From NCBI GenBank assembly GCA_028641055.1, contig CM054062.1, positions 277,099,710 to 277,163,709 on the forward strand: a stretch of 64,000 nt of DNA, in the 5' to 3' direction. Shown here one piece after another: positions 1 to 11,190 of the stretch. Under the pieces are notes generated by a model, which worked only from the letters and a program-made list of their open reading frames with translations, searched no databases and was not told where the DNA came from. How positions within the stretch are numbered: the stretch's first letter is position 1; the number at the start of each line of letters is the position of its first letter. A program made the translations under genes and the position numbers. This DNA comes from Alopecurus myosuroides. Taxonomy: Eukaryota > Streptophyta > Magnoliopsida > Poales > Poaceae.

Positions 1-746
1 ACAACTATCCAGTTTGTGATACATAAGAGTTTTACGCAACCCAATAGTTAAGAAATGATAGTTTAGCTCAAGTTTGTCTTATAGAATGGAAACTTTCTGT
101 TAGACAAGTGAGGTGACCTAGTGTTATTAAAGATTCATCAATCCAAGTACAAGGTAATGATTGAGTGCAACATGGATTGGCCCCCGTGGTGACTACTCAC
201 ATTATTTACTTTTGCTACGAGGAATGTTAAATCTGAGTGACATACCTATTAGAGAGACGACGATGTTAAACCTGAACCATAGAATGGTAGAATACAATAA
301 TGAGCCTATGTTAGTGTTACTGAAAACGTACTATTTTCGGTGAGGGTCAAGCCAACCTTGGAGCTATCAAGCAATGGAAGATTTTGCCTACCATGAGAGT
401 TTCTTTAAGAAATAGCCTGGTGTTTCTTTAAGAAGGTTGCCAAGGATATCAAAAGACCAAGTTGAGAGAGAACCAAATACTTTTGATTGACCCAAAGAGT
501 GACCCCTCAGTGTCAAAGGTAGTTCAACATACCTAGGTTGGTCTACAGCTCTACCGCGAAGGAAAGTTCTACTCAAGCCAATCTCAAATCAATCTACACT
601 CCGATATATTAAAATAGACTACCCATAAAAGTTTCTTTTAAGGGTGGTAGCCCACCTAGTTGTTCTGGAACCCAGTTACCCAAATCTAATCTTTCTTTCT
701 AACCTTCCCAAATCTCGGGACGAGATTTCTTTTAAGCGTGGTAGTC
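1..746 (+). mobile_element. 3' end of the internal domain of a Ty3/gypsy retrotransposon (decayed)
   Basis: This stretch lies immediately upstream of a long LTR. It ends in the purine/T-rich block CTCGGGACGAGATTTC (about 715-730) and TTTTAAGCGTGGTAG, which is the usual form of the polypurine-tract neighbourhood before a 3' LTR in plant gypsy elements. A second, similar block occurs near 630-650 (TTTCTTTTAAGGGTGGTAG), so the tract looks duplicated. No frame keeps a recognisable polymerase motif and the short frames are shadows. The 5' part of the element lies outside the window. The element type is inferred from the LTR junction, not from protein similarity. Confidence 0.55.
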
Positions 747-3700
747 TGTAACATCCCTGATTTTTGGAAAATGCAAAAATCACAAAAAATTGAAACTTTT
801 TGTTTTCATGTTTATTAAGTCACCAAAAACCAAATGAGATGCAAGAAACAAAAGAAAACAACACACATTTCAATGATATTGAAATTAAGAATCCAGTAGG
901 CCTCTATTTTCCTAAACCCTAAAAGCCCATTCAAAATTTTCATTATTCAAAGAAACTGTTTTCTCTTAGAAATCCTTATTTTATAACATGTTTTCAAATC
1001 AAATATTACTTTGAATAATGTTTTATAGACTTGGAAACCATAGAATTATTACCTCTAACAGTTCCTATGTCTCAAAATTATTTTATGAGAATAACAACTA
1101 TTTTTATTGATATCCAAATGTCCTTCCAAGTTTTAAACATAAAGTGGTATTCATAAAATGTTTTGATTTGAAAATAACATAAAATAGGCCTTGAAAACAA
1201 TATTAAAGCTTGAGGAGTTTTCTAAATTTTATTTAAGCCACTTTTTATATTTATTTAATTTTCTATTTTGAAAATGGATTTAAGTTGCTATTAGTAAATC
1301 ACTGAAATGTTAAGTTTATAAAAATATGAAAGTGAGGTAAAATGAATTTCAAAAATAGTATTTGATATGTTTATTGTCTCTGAAATTTTATTTAATCAAA
1401 ATCTCATTTTATTAATTTTCTAATTTAAAAATATACATTAAGTACTATTAGTAATTATTTACATTTTCAAAAATATAAAAAGTGAAATGTGTTCCAAAGT
1501 TTATAATAATGTTCTAAACAGAAAGATATTATTTTTACAAATTTTTAGAAATTAATTTGAGGTCAATTGGATTACTAAAACTAAAGATATTAAAAACAGG
1601 AATTAAAAGAAAAAAGAAAAAATGTGATGACGTCATGATGACGTCATCATCGTCATCAACCTCACCTCTGCCGTTTCTACCCGAATGAATCAGAATCAAT
1701 TCTTTGATTCCATGCGTTACAAGAATTCAATCGCAGAACCGTTTGCTCTCCTTAAATCTCCTCCTCCCCCTCATCATTTTCCCTCTGGTTTCCCCTCTCT
1801 CTCCCCACCAAGCCAGAGAATTTCCTCGCCGGAGTTGCTCACGGCCGCCGCCGTTTTTCTTCGATTCCGGTGAGTGCAATTGGTCCCCGAGCACGTGATG
1901 GATTTCATCCTCTTCCTCGCATCCTTGCGCATCTCACCGTGCCCCTGCACGAATTTTATGTGCAGTATAACGACGCCGCCGTCTGTTCCCGAGGTCGCCG
2001 GAACCCGACGAGCTCCCTCTGCATCGCGCGGATGAACCATGACGCGGTAATTCTCACCGCCACCTCTATTCGCCCCGCCGTGCGCTGCTGAGTCCCGTGG
2101 TGGTCTCCGTTGAGCCCACAGACCACCGAAGAAGCCCCGCCGTCCTCTCCCGTGCAGCGCGCCGCCGTCACGCCATTTTCCGGCCACCCCACGCCGGTAA
2201 GCCCCCTCCTCTCTTCTCTGGCCGTTGGATCTTTTTTTTGACGCGTAGGATGAGATCTGGAGCGAAAGGGTATGCCACCGTTAGATCCAGATCCAATGGC
2301 CCAGATCTGGTCACTTAAACACGTCAGCGCCCAGTCAGCACGCCACGCCAGCACCCAGTCAGCATACCCCATCCAATCAGAGACTGCCGCGTGGCTAGCC
2401 TTTTATTCGAATTTTTCTCCCGCTGAAATCAATTAGCAGTTTTACATATTAGTCCCTGCAATTTCAAAACCTCATAACTTTTAAACCACTTGGCCAAATT
2501 TAATGATCTTGGACTTTTTGAAAACCCCTTGACATCTAGAAAATTTTGGCACTTGCCAAATTCAAATTTGACAAACTTAAATTTGTTCAAATTCAAATAT
2601 GCTTGTTTGATGAAATTTGGCATAATTCAAATTCTACAAATTCAAAAATTACAAATAAAATATATTTTTGGAAACCTTAGAATGTGTACTTTCATATCCT
2701 CTGTCCGAAAATAATATTTGAACAAATTAAAATTGATTCTAGAATTAAGTTGTCTATTTGAGTATTTTTGACATAGATTAATTTCTATACATATTTTCAA
2801 TATAGTTCCTTTTGCAAAATTGCTCCATTTGATAACCTTGAACCAGAAACAACCTTGCCCAACCATTTTGGACCTCCTTGGACCATGGCCATGTGTTTTT
2901 GACCAAAAACCCAACCTAGTGATTCCTCCATCTTTACCATGTCTTAGGAATTGTTTTCAACTGTTATTCATTGATGTTATGTCTATTTGGAGCCAAGCCA
3001 AGTCCTTATAATGTGTCAATCACATATAGTACCAAGTAGTGAAATTTAGTTTTCTATCTACTTCTCCACTCCCCTTTCATGCTTCAAGAAATCATCAAGC
3101 TAGCAAATTGGAGATCAAGACTCAAGCACAAGAAGAAAACTTCATCTCCAACTTAGTGGCAACATGAAGAGATAAAAAGAAGATCATTGAAGAATTTGAA
3201 GTAAGGGAATTGTGCTTCACAACAACTAGAAGAAACTCAATGAAGTACAAATGTATGAAGAAAGGAAGAAGAAATCTTCCTCTCTATTTCTATCCTTCTT
3301 CTATTTTCCTTCAAATTGACTTAGTGGTATTTGTGCCCATCCCATACCCAAACCAATTAGTGAAGTAAAACCATGAAGACTATCAAGACCAAGAGAAGCA
3401 GCACACCAAGGAAGGAAATAACTTAGAGGGCATGATGATTATCTTCAAGAAGGCAATCACATGAGGACTAGAAGCAATTCATACAAGTTGAAGGATAACA
3501 AGTTGTTTTTGTCAAACCATTGACCCAAATGGAAAACCAAGACTGAGTAATATTTTCCCTTTGATGATGAAGTTAGTAGACCTACCCTAACCACAATGGA
3601 AAATACTAACATAATCACTCAAATATTTTTGAAGGTGAATATGACCAAGTGTTTGCATGTATTACTTTAGTTGAAGAAGTAATATGTTTATTCTTAGTGA

Positions 3701-5221
3701 ACTCTTGGAACTTCCTCGACAAGTATGGTTATAATAAAGTTAGATCACATCAAACTCAACCTAGACCTTGTCCTAGCCCACTAGGTTAAACTCCTTTGGC
3801 TATGTTATTGCTTTGTATGATCTCTTCACTTGTATGTTTGCTTGATAGCATGTTTGTTTATTTTGTTATTGTGTGTCAATGAGTAGATTGTACGGAGAGC
3901 AACGATCCTTTGTGAAGAGAGTGTGATATCTTCACCAACTTCAACAAGGCAAGTAACACACCATCAACTACCCATTATTTTCTATATGCATTAGTTGATT
4001 TTGAGTAGCATGCATGATAGGAAATTTTACTAAGTTATACTATGCTATGCTATTATCCTAGTAGTGTGTAGCCATCCCTTATACCTTGTTATTTTGATAT
4101 CCTTTGAACTTAGTAGATGCTATGCAATGTTACAAATTGTTTTACTAGATGTTGAGGAAAAATTCTAAGTATAACTAATAAATAAAACACCTGGGTGGAA
4201 GTGGTAAGACTGGTTTATGTTGAGTGTTGCCTCAGGGCCCTTATCTAAGGGTTATTCCACTTGAGGTTGTCACTTGCGAATGGCCACCCAGGAACAAAGA
4301 GATTACTATGTCCTTCTAAGTTTAGTAGCTTTCCGTGCAGCCTTTTGACATATGGGCCCTGTCTTGATCAACTAAGTTGTGAGAGTTCAGCCCAGGCTTG
4401 ACTAGCAGATGTAGCAAAATTATAGGTGGAACGGTCTTGCCGGTGGGTTTGGACTTCTTCTTCTGGAAGATCTCGTCTCAATTATCTCCTTTCCATGATG
4501 CACTCCGGGTGTATAGGATGTTTGGGCTAATTGAAGACAAAGGGTGAAAGTGCACAACCTCTGCAGAGTCAACAAACTAAGATCTTAGCCGTGTCCCCGG
4601 TTATGGACAACTATGAGCAGCTGGACAAGGATTGACAGAAGAATCTCATCACCAATTTCAATAAGTAAAATTTTGATCAAGTGAAGAGTATTGTGGTGCT
4701 TGGATATTAATCCAATGTTGCCACCCCTTGGAAAAGAGAAATTTGTTTTACAAAAGAGATAGGACAAAACTGGCTTTATGCAAACTTAGCCAAAACTCCA
4801 CTCAGCCAAATAAGCATGTAGTATTAGTCTTGCCATTTATATCCACCATAGTGTTACTTGCCAATACATTAAATTATATTGACTCCCTTGTGGCTGCATA
4901 TTCCATATTGCAGATGTTTCTGAAGACGAATGAGGATTTCATTTAGGATCTCGAGACTATCGCCAACATGTTTTGCCTGTGGCACATGAAGAAGATGGGC
5001 TCAATGTTGTACTTTGATTTCCGCTGTATATCTTTGTTTTCTGCTAGTCTTCTAAGACTATGCAAGTTGTAATACTATTTTGTAAAGACCGGATCATGCG
5101 ATGTAATAGAATTTGATGCATTTGCATGATATTTCATTTTGTACTGTGGTGCTAGCAATTGATCCAGGGACTAGCACAATAACACAGGTATTCCATCTTT
5201 ATTAAAAGTTGGGATGCTACA
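747..5221 (+). mobile_element. Long LTR (about 4.5 kb), 3' LTR of a gypsy-type element
   Basis: The segment begins TGTAACATCCC (747) and ends GGGATGCTACA (5221), an imperfect 11-bp terminal inverted repeat with TG...CA ends, as required of an LTR. The left edge abuts a polypurine-like block, so this is a 3' LTR rather than a solo LTR. The interior has no gene: an AT-rich first part, a GC-rich block at about 1670-2400 with several short overlapping shadow frames, then AT-rich sequence. LTRs this long occur in Triticeae LARD-type and Sukkula-like elements, but the family was not established. The 5' LTR and left target site lie outside the window. Confidence 0.7.
1628..1646. promoter_or_regulatory. 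Paired TGACGTCA palindromes inside the LTR
   Basis: Two perfect TGACGTCA octamers lie at 1628-1635 and 1639-1646, 11 bp apart and followed by further GATGACG/CGTCATC half-sites up to 1658. TGACG motifs are known targets of plant TGA/bZIP factors. Their position just before the GC-rich block suggests an LTR enhancer; that role is inferred. Confidence 0.4.
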
Positions 5222-5607
5222 ATATCGAGAACACATTCCATGCTGTTACTAGGCCACTAATGCCCAGTTATCCTAGGGGTTGCACCGACTTTCTTGAAGA
5301 TATGGACAGGCACAGAAATCCACACATGTCAGTAACAACCATGCAATTCTTGGGAGTTGGTCCGGGTGAGATGGAAGGGGTAGTTAAGGTCAACATGAAG
5401 CATATGTTGGATCCTGAATGCATGCACCTAGCTAGCCGTGATGTCCCTTTCAGAGGAGAGTTCAATTTTCCTCTTAATCAAGACGAAGGCTTATTCGTGA
5501 AGTTCCACAATCCACATGATGCAAAATACATGGCAGATAGGCACTTCCTCGTGGGTTGTTTCGTAATCAAGTTCTACTTGATCAACTCTCTGCATTTTTT
5601 TGCATAG
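5222..5607 (+). pseudogene. Unrecognised coding-like remnant cut by the LTR insertion
   Basis: From the LTR edge onwards, one frame stays open for about 128 codons and reads like protein (for example DPECMHLASRDVPFRGEFNF, then EGLFVKFHNPHDAKYMADR). The upstream part is replaced by the LTR, so the frame has no start of its own; the ATG at 5209 belongs to the LTR. It ends at a TAG just after an apparent loss of similarity (FLVGCFVIKFYLINSLHFF). I do not recognise the family. Plausible sources are a host gene fragment or a first part of the neighbouring MULE cargo. The gypsy element may have inserted into it. Confidence 0.35.
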
Positions 5608-5990
5608 GCAATGTGACAAGGCAAAATTTTGTTCAGTTTACTTCCGTGTCCGTTGGGAAGATGAGTGGGGGATTTTACGCGTTTAGTATTGTATGGAGGC
5701 GCTTACGAGCTTTTTAGAACTTTTTCATCAAACATGTTTCATGTTTTTCTGTATCAATAAGCACACAACCCTTTTGTGTAATAATTCATGAATTTTCCTT
5801 GACTATGGAAACCGTATTTATGTGTGATGCGATATATGTCTGCATTATTTTTGTGTATGAATTTTCCAGTCCGTTGTTATATGTGCTTGAAATGACTTTT
5901 CCCATGGTACCTTTTTTGTGATACGGAAGTGTTTCGTCTCAATTTTGTATTATATTCTTCTTTTTGCAAATTTACATAGACAAGGTAGAA
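5608..5990. other. Gap without a gene
   Basis: AT-rich sequence between the coding remnant and the first exon of the Ulp1-like pseudogene. No coding frame or terminal inverted repeat could be established. The left end of the MULE probably lies here or was removed by the LTR element. Confidence 0.4.
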
Positions 5991-8900
5991 ATGACTAAGA
6001 CAAGCAGCAGCAAACAAACACAAGTCATCTAGGAAAACATCCAAATTCAGTTTGCTGCGAAGAAAACTCACCCTTAAGAAAAGAAATTCACCAGTTCAGT
6101 TTAATGGTGTGGATGATGTCGTCTCTCAAGAAGCTGTTGTTATTGTAAGTTTATTCACATAATTCAACTCTATTTTTTGGCCATCCCTTTCTTCTGGTCA
6201 CACACCTTTATTCACATATAACTCAACTATCATTTATTTTGTTTGTTACATTTTATGTTTCCACCAGGCCAAGATGACAAAGCCATTTCAACGAGCATCG
6301 CCCATGAAGCTTGTTTGGCTATATCCAAAAATCATAGCACAACAAATCCAGCTCATAAAGGATGCTGATTATGGGGGTCTTGTAAGCATTAAATGGTCGA
6401 AGATACAACCAGAGTTGTACAATTATTTGTTGGGGTGTTTCAACCCGGTGACGTGTGAGCTCGTGTTCCCATGCTGTGGGAAAATACCAGTCACGGAAAG
6501 TTATGTCTACCATGACCTTGGTGTTGCACGGGGCGAAGTGGATGTCCGTTATGAGCTGGATGCAGATGCATGTGAAGTTAGGCAATAGAAGCAACAAACA
6601 GCCAACCATTGCATCATTAGAAAAGAAGCTTTCTGAGACAAAGACAACTGACAGAAATTATCTAAGGTTATCTAAGGTTGTTTCTTACCTATGGGATGTC
6701 TTCTGTTCTTGCACCAAACACAAGCACATTAGTGAGCCCTAGGTTGTATCCACCACTGGTCAACATAAAGATAGCGAATCGCCTCAACATGTGCATGTTT
6801 TTTATCTCAAATTTCATAAAGCATCAAAATCAAAGAAAGGGAAGGCAAGCTTCAGAGTGTGCATGCTATATTGCATGGTACTTACACTCATGTTTACTTC
6901 TCAAATCATTTTTTGTCCTTTTATTTGACATCTAAGTGGTACGTCTGATGCCAATAGATACTTACTTTACTTAATTTTTTGATGTCACAAGGTCAAGTAT
7001 GTAGATTCCTTGGAGTTAGAGGGCATCTCTGTAAGCAATCAAGGTGCCAAAGTTAGTGTGTGGACCATCGCAATGGTAAAAAAACAATCACTCAAGATCA
7101 AAGGAGTGATGGCACATTTGGGTTGACACCGGTAAATCCCCCCCCCCCCCCCATCCCCCATAATTTTTGTGTTCTTGCAATCAAATTTTTTATTTTTCCC
7201 GTGTGCCTTCAGTGCATGAATTTTATCTTTTTCTCAACTAAACTAGTTAGTCATCTATAGTCAATTCCGTAATTTTACATTTCAATGGTCAATTCAGTAC
7301 TTTCAACATGCACAACAATTTTACATATCACAATTATAGTGGAAAGAATTTTATCACTTTCTGTGCCATCAACAAGAAAATTACTACATATAATGTTCTT
7401 TATTTTCCTGTGCAGCTAAAACACGAATTCATATGCCACATTCCTCCATCCGAAGGGGAAGAACAAACAATTTCCGAAGATGAATATCTATCAGAACAGA
7501 GAACTGAAGCTTTTCTTAATTCTGGCCAAATGCAACAAGAACCAACTCCTATCGATGTAGAAGCCCATGAAGAAGAACATGATTGTCATGGTGTATCGGA
7601 AGACCAAAATCCTCATGCCATAAAAATTCCTTTTTCTGACTCGGAAGTGATCAATATGTTCATGCATTTGAATGTTCCATCTAATAGCTCTCTGCAGGTT
7701 TGTGTTCCTTGTCTCTTTACTTTATTTTTACAACACAAACAATTTTGTATTATCACATTTTTTTGGATTGTCTTTAACAAATAAAATTTACGACAAAATA
7801 TGTGTGAGAATTTACATTTCTTATTTTTCCCTCAGGAATTAGTTACTTACAGAAAAGCTATCAGTGAGGCATGCTTTGGTTTTGAAGATGGATTGCAACG
7901 GTTTATCAAGAAATTGTCAGAAATGTCGAAAGGAAAGAAAAGGAAAATGAAAAGCATGTCCCGAAAGAAGTCCATCAAGAGACACATAAAGAAGTTAAGA
8001 ACCGAAGAAACCCCAAGAGGCAACCCTCATGCTGGAGACTGCAGTGATTCAGATAAAGATTTTGTTCTCGAAGACGAAGAAGGTCAAAATACCCAAACAA
8101 CAGTTTTTCCGGTTGATGAGAGCTTGGACCTCAGTGATCTTCATGGGGAAGGATCAACAAAGTGTGAAGATTATATTTTGCAACGCCGACCAAAGAAAAT
8201 AATCAAAGTAACAACAACAAAAGAACACATGTCATGAAACATTCAGTACCAAGCAGAGTTTCTTTCACGCCAGAATGAACCAATAGGCGGAGTCGTATCA
8301 GAATCAACAAAATATGAAGAAGTAGAAGAAGTTGTAGTTAAATTTAACAGCATTGAATTGGACGTCAGAAACAACCATGCACCAGCATATGTAAAAAAAA
8401 GCATAGAGCATGACAACAAGAATGTGGGTTCTGATGGGACGGCGCCAGGTGCTCAAACCAACATAAGTGTGCAAAAAGAAGACGGACATACATCGAGCAA
8501 AACAATGAGTTCTAGATCCAATCCCACTATAGTCCAACTGCTGGAACAAAAAGAGCTTTCTGCTAGTAATTCAGTAGTTACTAACAAGTCTCAAGTCAAA
8601 GTCTGCAATGAACCTAGCCAGGAAAATAACATGCATATTTTTGTCCCAGAGAATCATGTTGAAGCAATTATTAAGTTGGATAGTGAAGCATGCCAAACCA
8701 ACCTGGATGAATCGAAGGATAGTACCGAGACTAAACCTGAAAGCCATCTTCGTAGCATAAAAGATCTATTGCAGCAGGAAAACAACTCAAGGAAGCATGA
8801 ACGATTGATAGAAAGCCTGTTGGATTTTGTTCGAGCAGAACCTGCTAGGCAATGTAAATTGCAGCAAAATATGTGCAAGCTGGAAGCACTGGAGATGTCA

Positions 8901-10884
8901 TTGGCTGATCTTGCTAGATCTAAAACAGCCGTGCGCAATGCATTTGTTCCCAATAAAATGCCAGAGCCTTCAGTACAAGGACTACCAAGCTTCATTAACC
9001 AATGTTCAAGGGAAGATCTTTACAAGCTGGTGGCTGACATGATGACATGTCATGTGCTAACCGAAGCAATACTTCTTCTGCAACCAACAAGACAGTACAG
9101 ATTACTGAAATTCCTGACAGCCCAACAAAAGTTGTGACATCCCCTAGGAAATATCAAACTAGATCAGTCTCTTGCGAAGAAAATGATCCAAGACAAACTC
9201 CAGGACTGCCAGCAAGCCCAACCTCAACACCTGCAAAGTCCAAAAAGTCAAGCATTTCCTCGGCACCGTTGGAAATTACACCTACCAGGTCGAGAACATC
9301 AACATCATTGAAGCTCATTCAATCTCAAGACAGCACAATAGCAATTCCGAACAACAATGCCCGTGGTCCCCAACTCTGCAACAGTTGACTCGATGAACAG
9401 GAAAGTTGAGTTTGATAGCAGTGCTTCCGACTAGCATCGTGAACTTGTAGACCGCGCACCTGATCCGCCATTTTTTGACTTGGGTCTAGAATCACAAACA
9501 AAACCAAGGATTGTCATGAGTGACGGCACTACAAGATCTCTTACATCCACGGATATTGATGAGCAACTAAACACTGAGGACAAGGGCTATACAGTTGAAG
9601 AAGTTGATAAATCAACAAGCGAGGAGAACACGATGGCGGGGACAACAGAGTGCAACAAAGCCAACAAAAATTTTGACCAAGCAGATGCAAGCATAATTCC
9701 AGTTGCCAATGAATATCAAAAGAGGATTCTCAGGAATGCGAAGTTCCAAAGGTATCCTTTCATTGACTACGAGACAAAACTAAACTGCAATGTCTCAAAG
9801 CCTGTCATTGAGCTTTACAACCTGGTTTGCAAACATGGAAGGAAAACAAAGTCAAAAACGAACAATGAGATAGTCATTGACGTGGGAAGTTTTTTTTTGT
9901 AAATTTAGCAGACCTTGCTGATTCAGTTTCTTCAGGCAAGAAGATAGTGAACACTTTCTATGAAATTGGTATCCATGTGATAAATGCAGAGAACCAGAAC
10001 AAGAAGAAAGGCATCTTTCCAATACGCATCTCTGTAAGCACCAAACCATTGTTTTTATGCCAAATTTGACTACTCCATCTAGTGGTGTCAATTTTTCTTT
10101 TTGTTTTGGCTCTACTGACCTTTTGTTTTTTTTCTGTAAACTACCAAAATACTTGATAGAATGTCGCTTCGGTTTGAAGGAACTCAAGAGGATTTTTGCA
10201 GTTAGTGGGACAAATAGAATTGATCACAAATAACTGTTTAGTACACGAGAAAAAATGCATTATGTACCGCTCACTACGTACTTGTTTTGTTTTCAATGTG
10301 TTCTTTTTCATGTTAATCTATATTTTTACTTGCATATATTACTGAAACACCATCGTTTTCACTAAACAAATTTGTTTCCCAACTCTGCAATGTTAATGTG
10401 GAACAAACGATGCCGACTTTGGATATAACTTCCTAGTAAACTTGAATGTCAAAGCGGCAATATTTTAAATTTTAGATTCCATAACAACAAAAATGGGGAT
10501 TCAATAATGATGGATACATGCCACCTTTTGATTGCGTTAATTAAAAAATGTGGTTGAAAGGACACAAGTCTTCAAGCATTGACATCTCACATTTTCCAAT
10601 AGTAGTCATTCCTATCCCGGGACAAAGAAATGGGTAAATTCTAGCTACGTGTGTTCCTGGTTCACTTTTCAATTTTTATTTTTTAGTTTTACATATGGTT
10701 TAATATGCTCACATGTTTGTTTCAGCTATGATTGTGGGTTCTTCATGCTTAAGAACCTTGAAGAATGGCATGGCAGAAGGCTCCCATGTTACGCCAAGAC
10801 GACTTACTAAACATAAGGAAGCTCTATAACGACAAGTGGATCTGTTTCCACGAAAACAAAGCAACTTGGCAACTACTTGTTGAG
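5991..10884 (+). pseudogene. Broken Ulp1-type cysteine protease gene carried by a MULE
   Basis: Intact homologues would be deSUMOylating C48 peptidases acting on SUMO conjugates. Visible pieces in order are as follows. Exon 1 at 5991-6148 is Lys/Arg-rich with a frameshift near 6030, followed by a GTAAGT donor. A conserved N-terminal block starts at 6274 (MKLVWLYPKII, then CELVFPCCGKIPVTESYVY) and is broken near 6580, 6690 and 6830. A middle acidic block spans 7416-7697. A Lys-rich, disordered-looking region runs over 7835-9900 in three frames. The protease C-terminus at about 10570-10870 joins across an intron (donor 10632, acceptor 10724) to give PGQRNGYDCGFFMLKNLEEW. That shows the catalytic Cys and the preceding oxyanion Gln of C48 enzymes. 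The catalytic His/Asp region between 10060 and 10560 is not recoverable. At least six frameshifts or stops make it non-functional. It converges on the transposase pseudogene at 11191-15090. Ulp1 capture by MULEs is known (Kaonashi-type elements). Confidence 0.7.
7138..7152. repeat. Poly-C tract
   Basis: Run of 15 C residues inside the Ulp1-like pseudogene. Simple-sequence tract, with length possibly affected by sequencing. Confidence 0.8.
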
Positions 10885-11190
10885 GTAAACTACACAACAC
10901 ATTATCATCTCTGTTTTTTACATTTTCTAGAAAATTTGGCTTAGTGCCACACAACCACCATATTAAGAGTGACAACGATGTAAACCTTCACTCACGGGGG
11001 AGTACATACAGTATGTGAACATCGTCATGTAGACATAACCAATCCCGATGTTCTTACATCCAAAAACATAGACATATAATAAGAGCTTTACATAGATAGG
11101 TACTCACGCTCTACAACCATATGTTTAGATTCATATATTTTTCAGTACAGCATGTTGCTTCACTATCCATCTTAAATTTTTACACTGTGA
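10885..11190. other. Spacer between two convergent pseudogenes
   Basis: AT-rich interval between the end of the protease pseudogene and the 3' end of the transposase pseudogene, containing TTTTACAT-type words also seen at the element's outer regions. No gene seen. Confidence 0.5.

Noticed and set aside
1774..2372. Two overlapping frames of about 137 codons in the first LTR
   Set aside because: They lie in the GC-rich part of the LTR, overlap each other and show no recognisable motif.
747..5221. Solo LTR interpretation
   Set aside because: A polypurine-like internal end lies directly upstream, so it is the 3' LTR of an element continuing out of the window.
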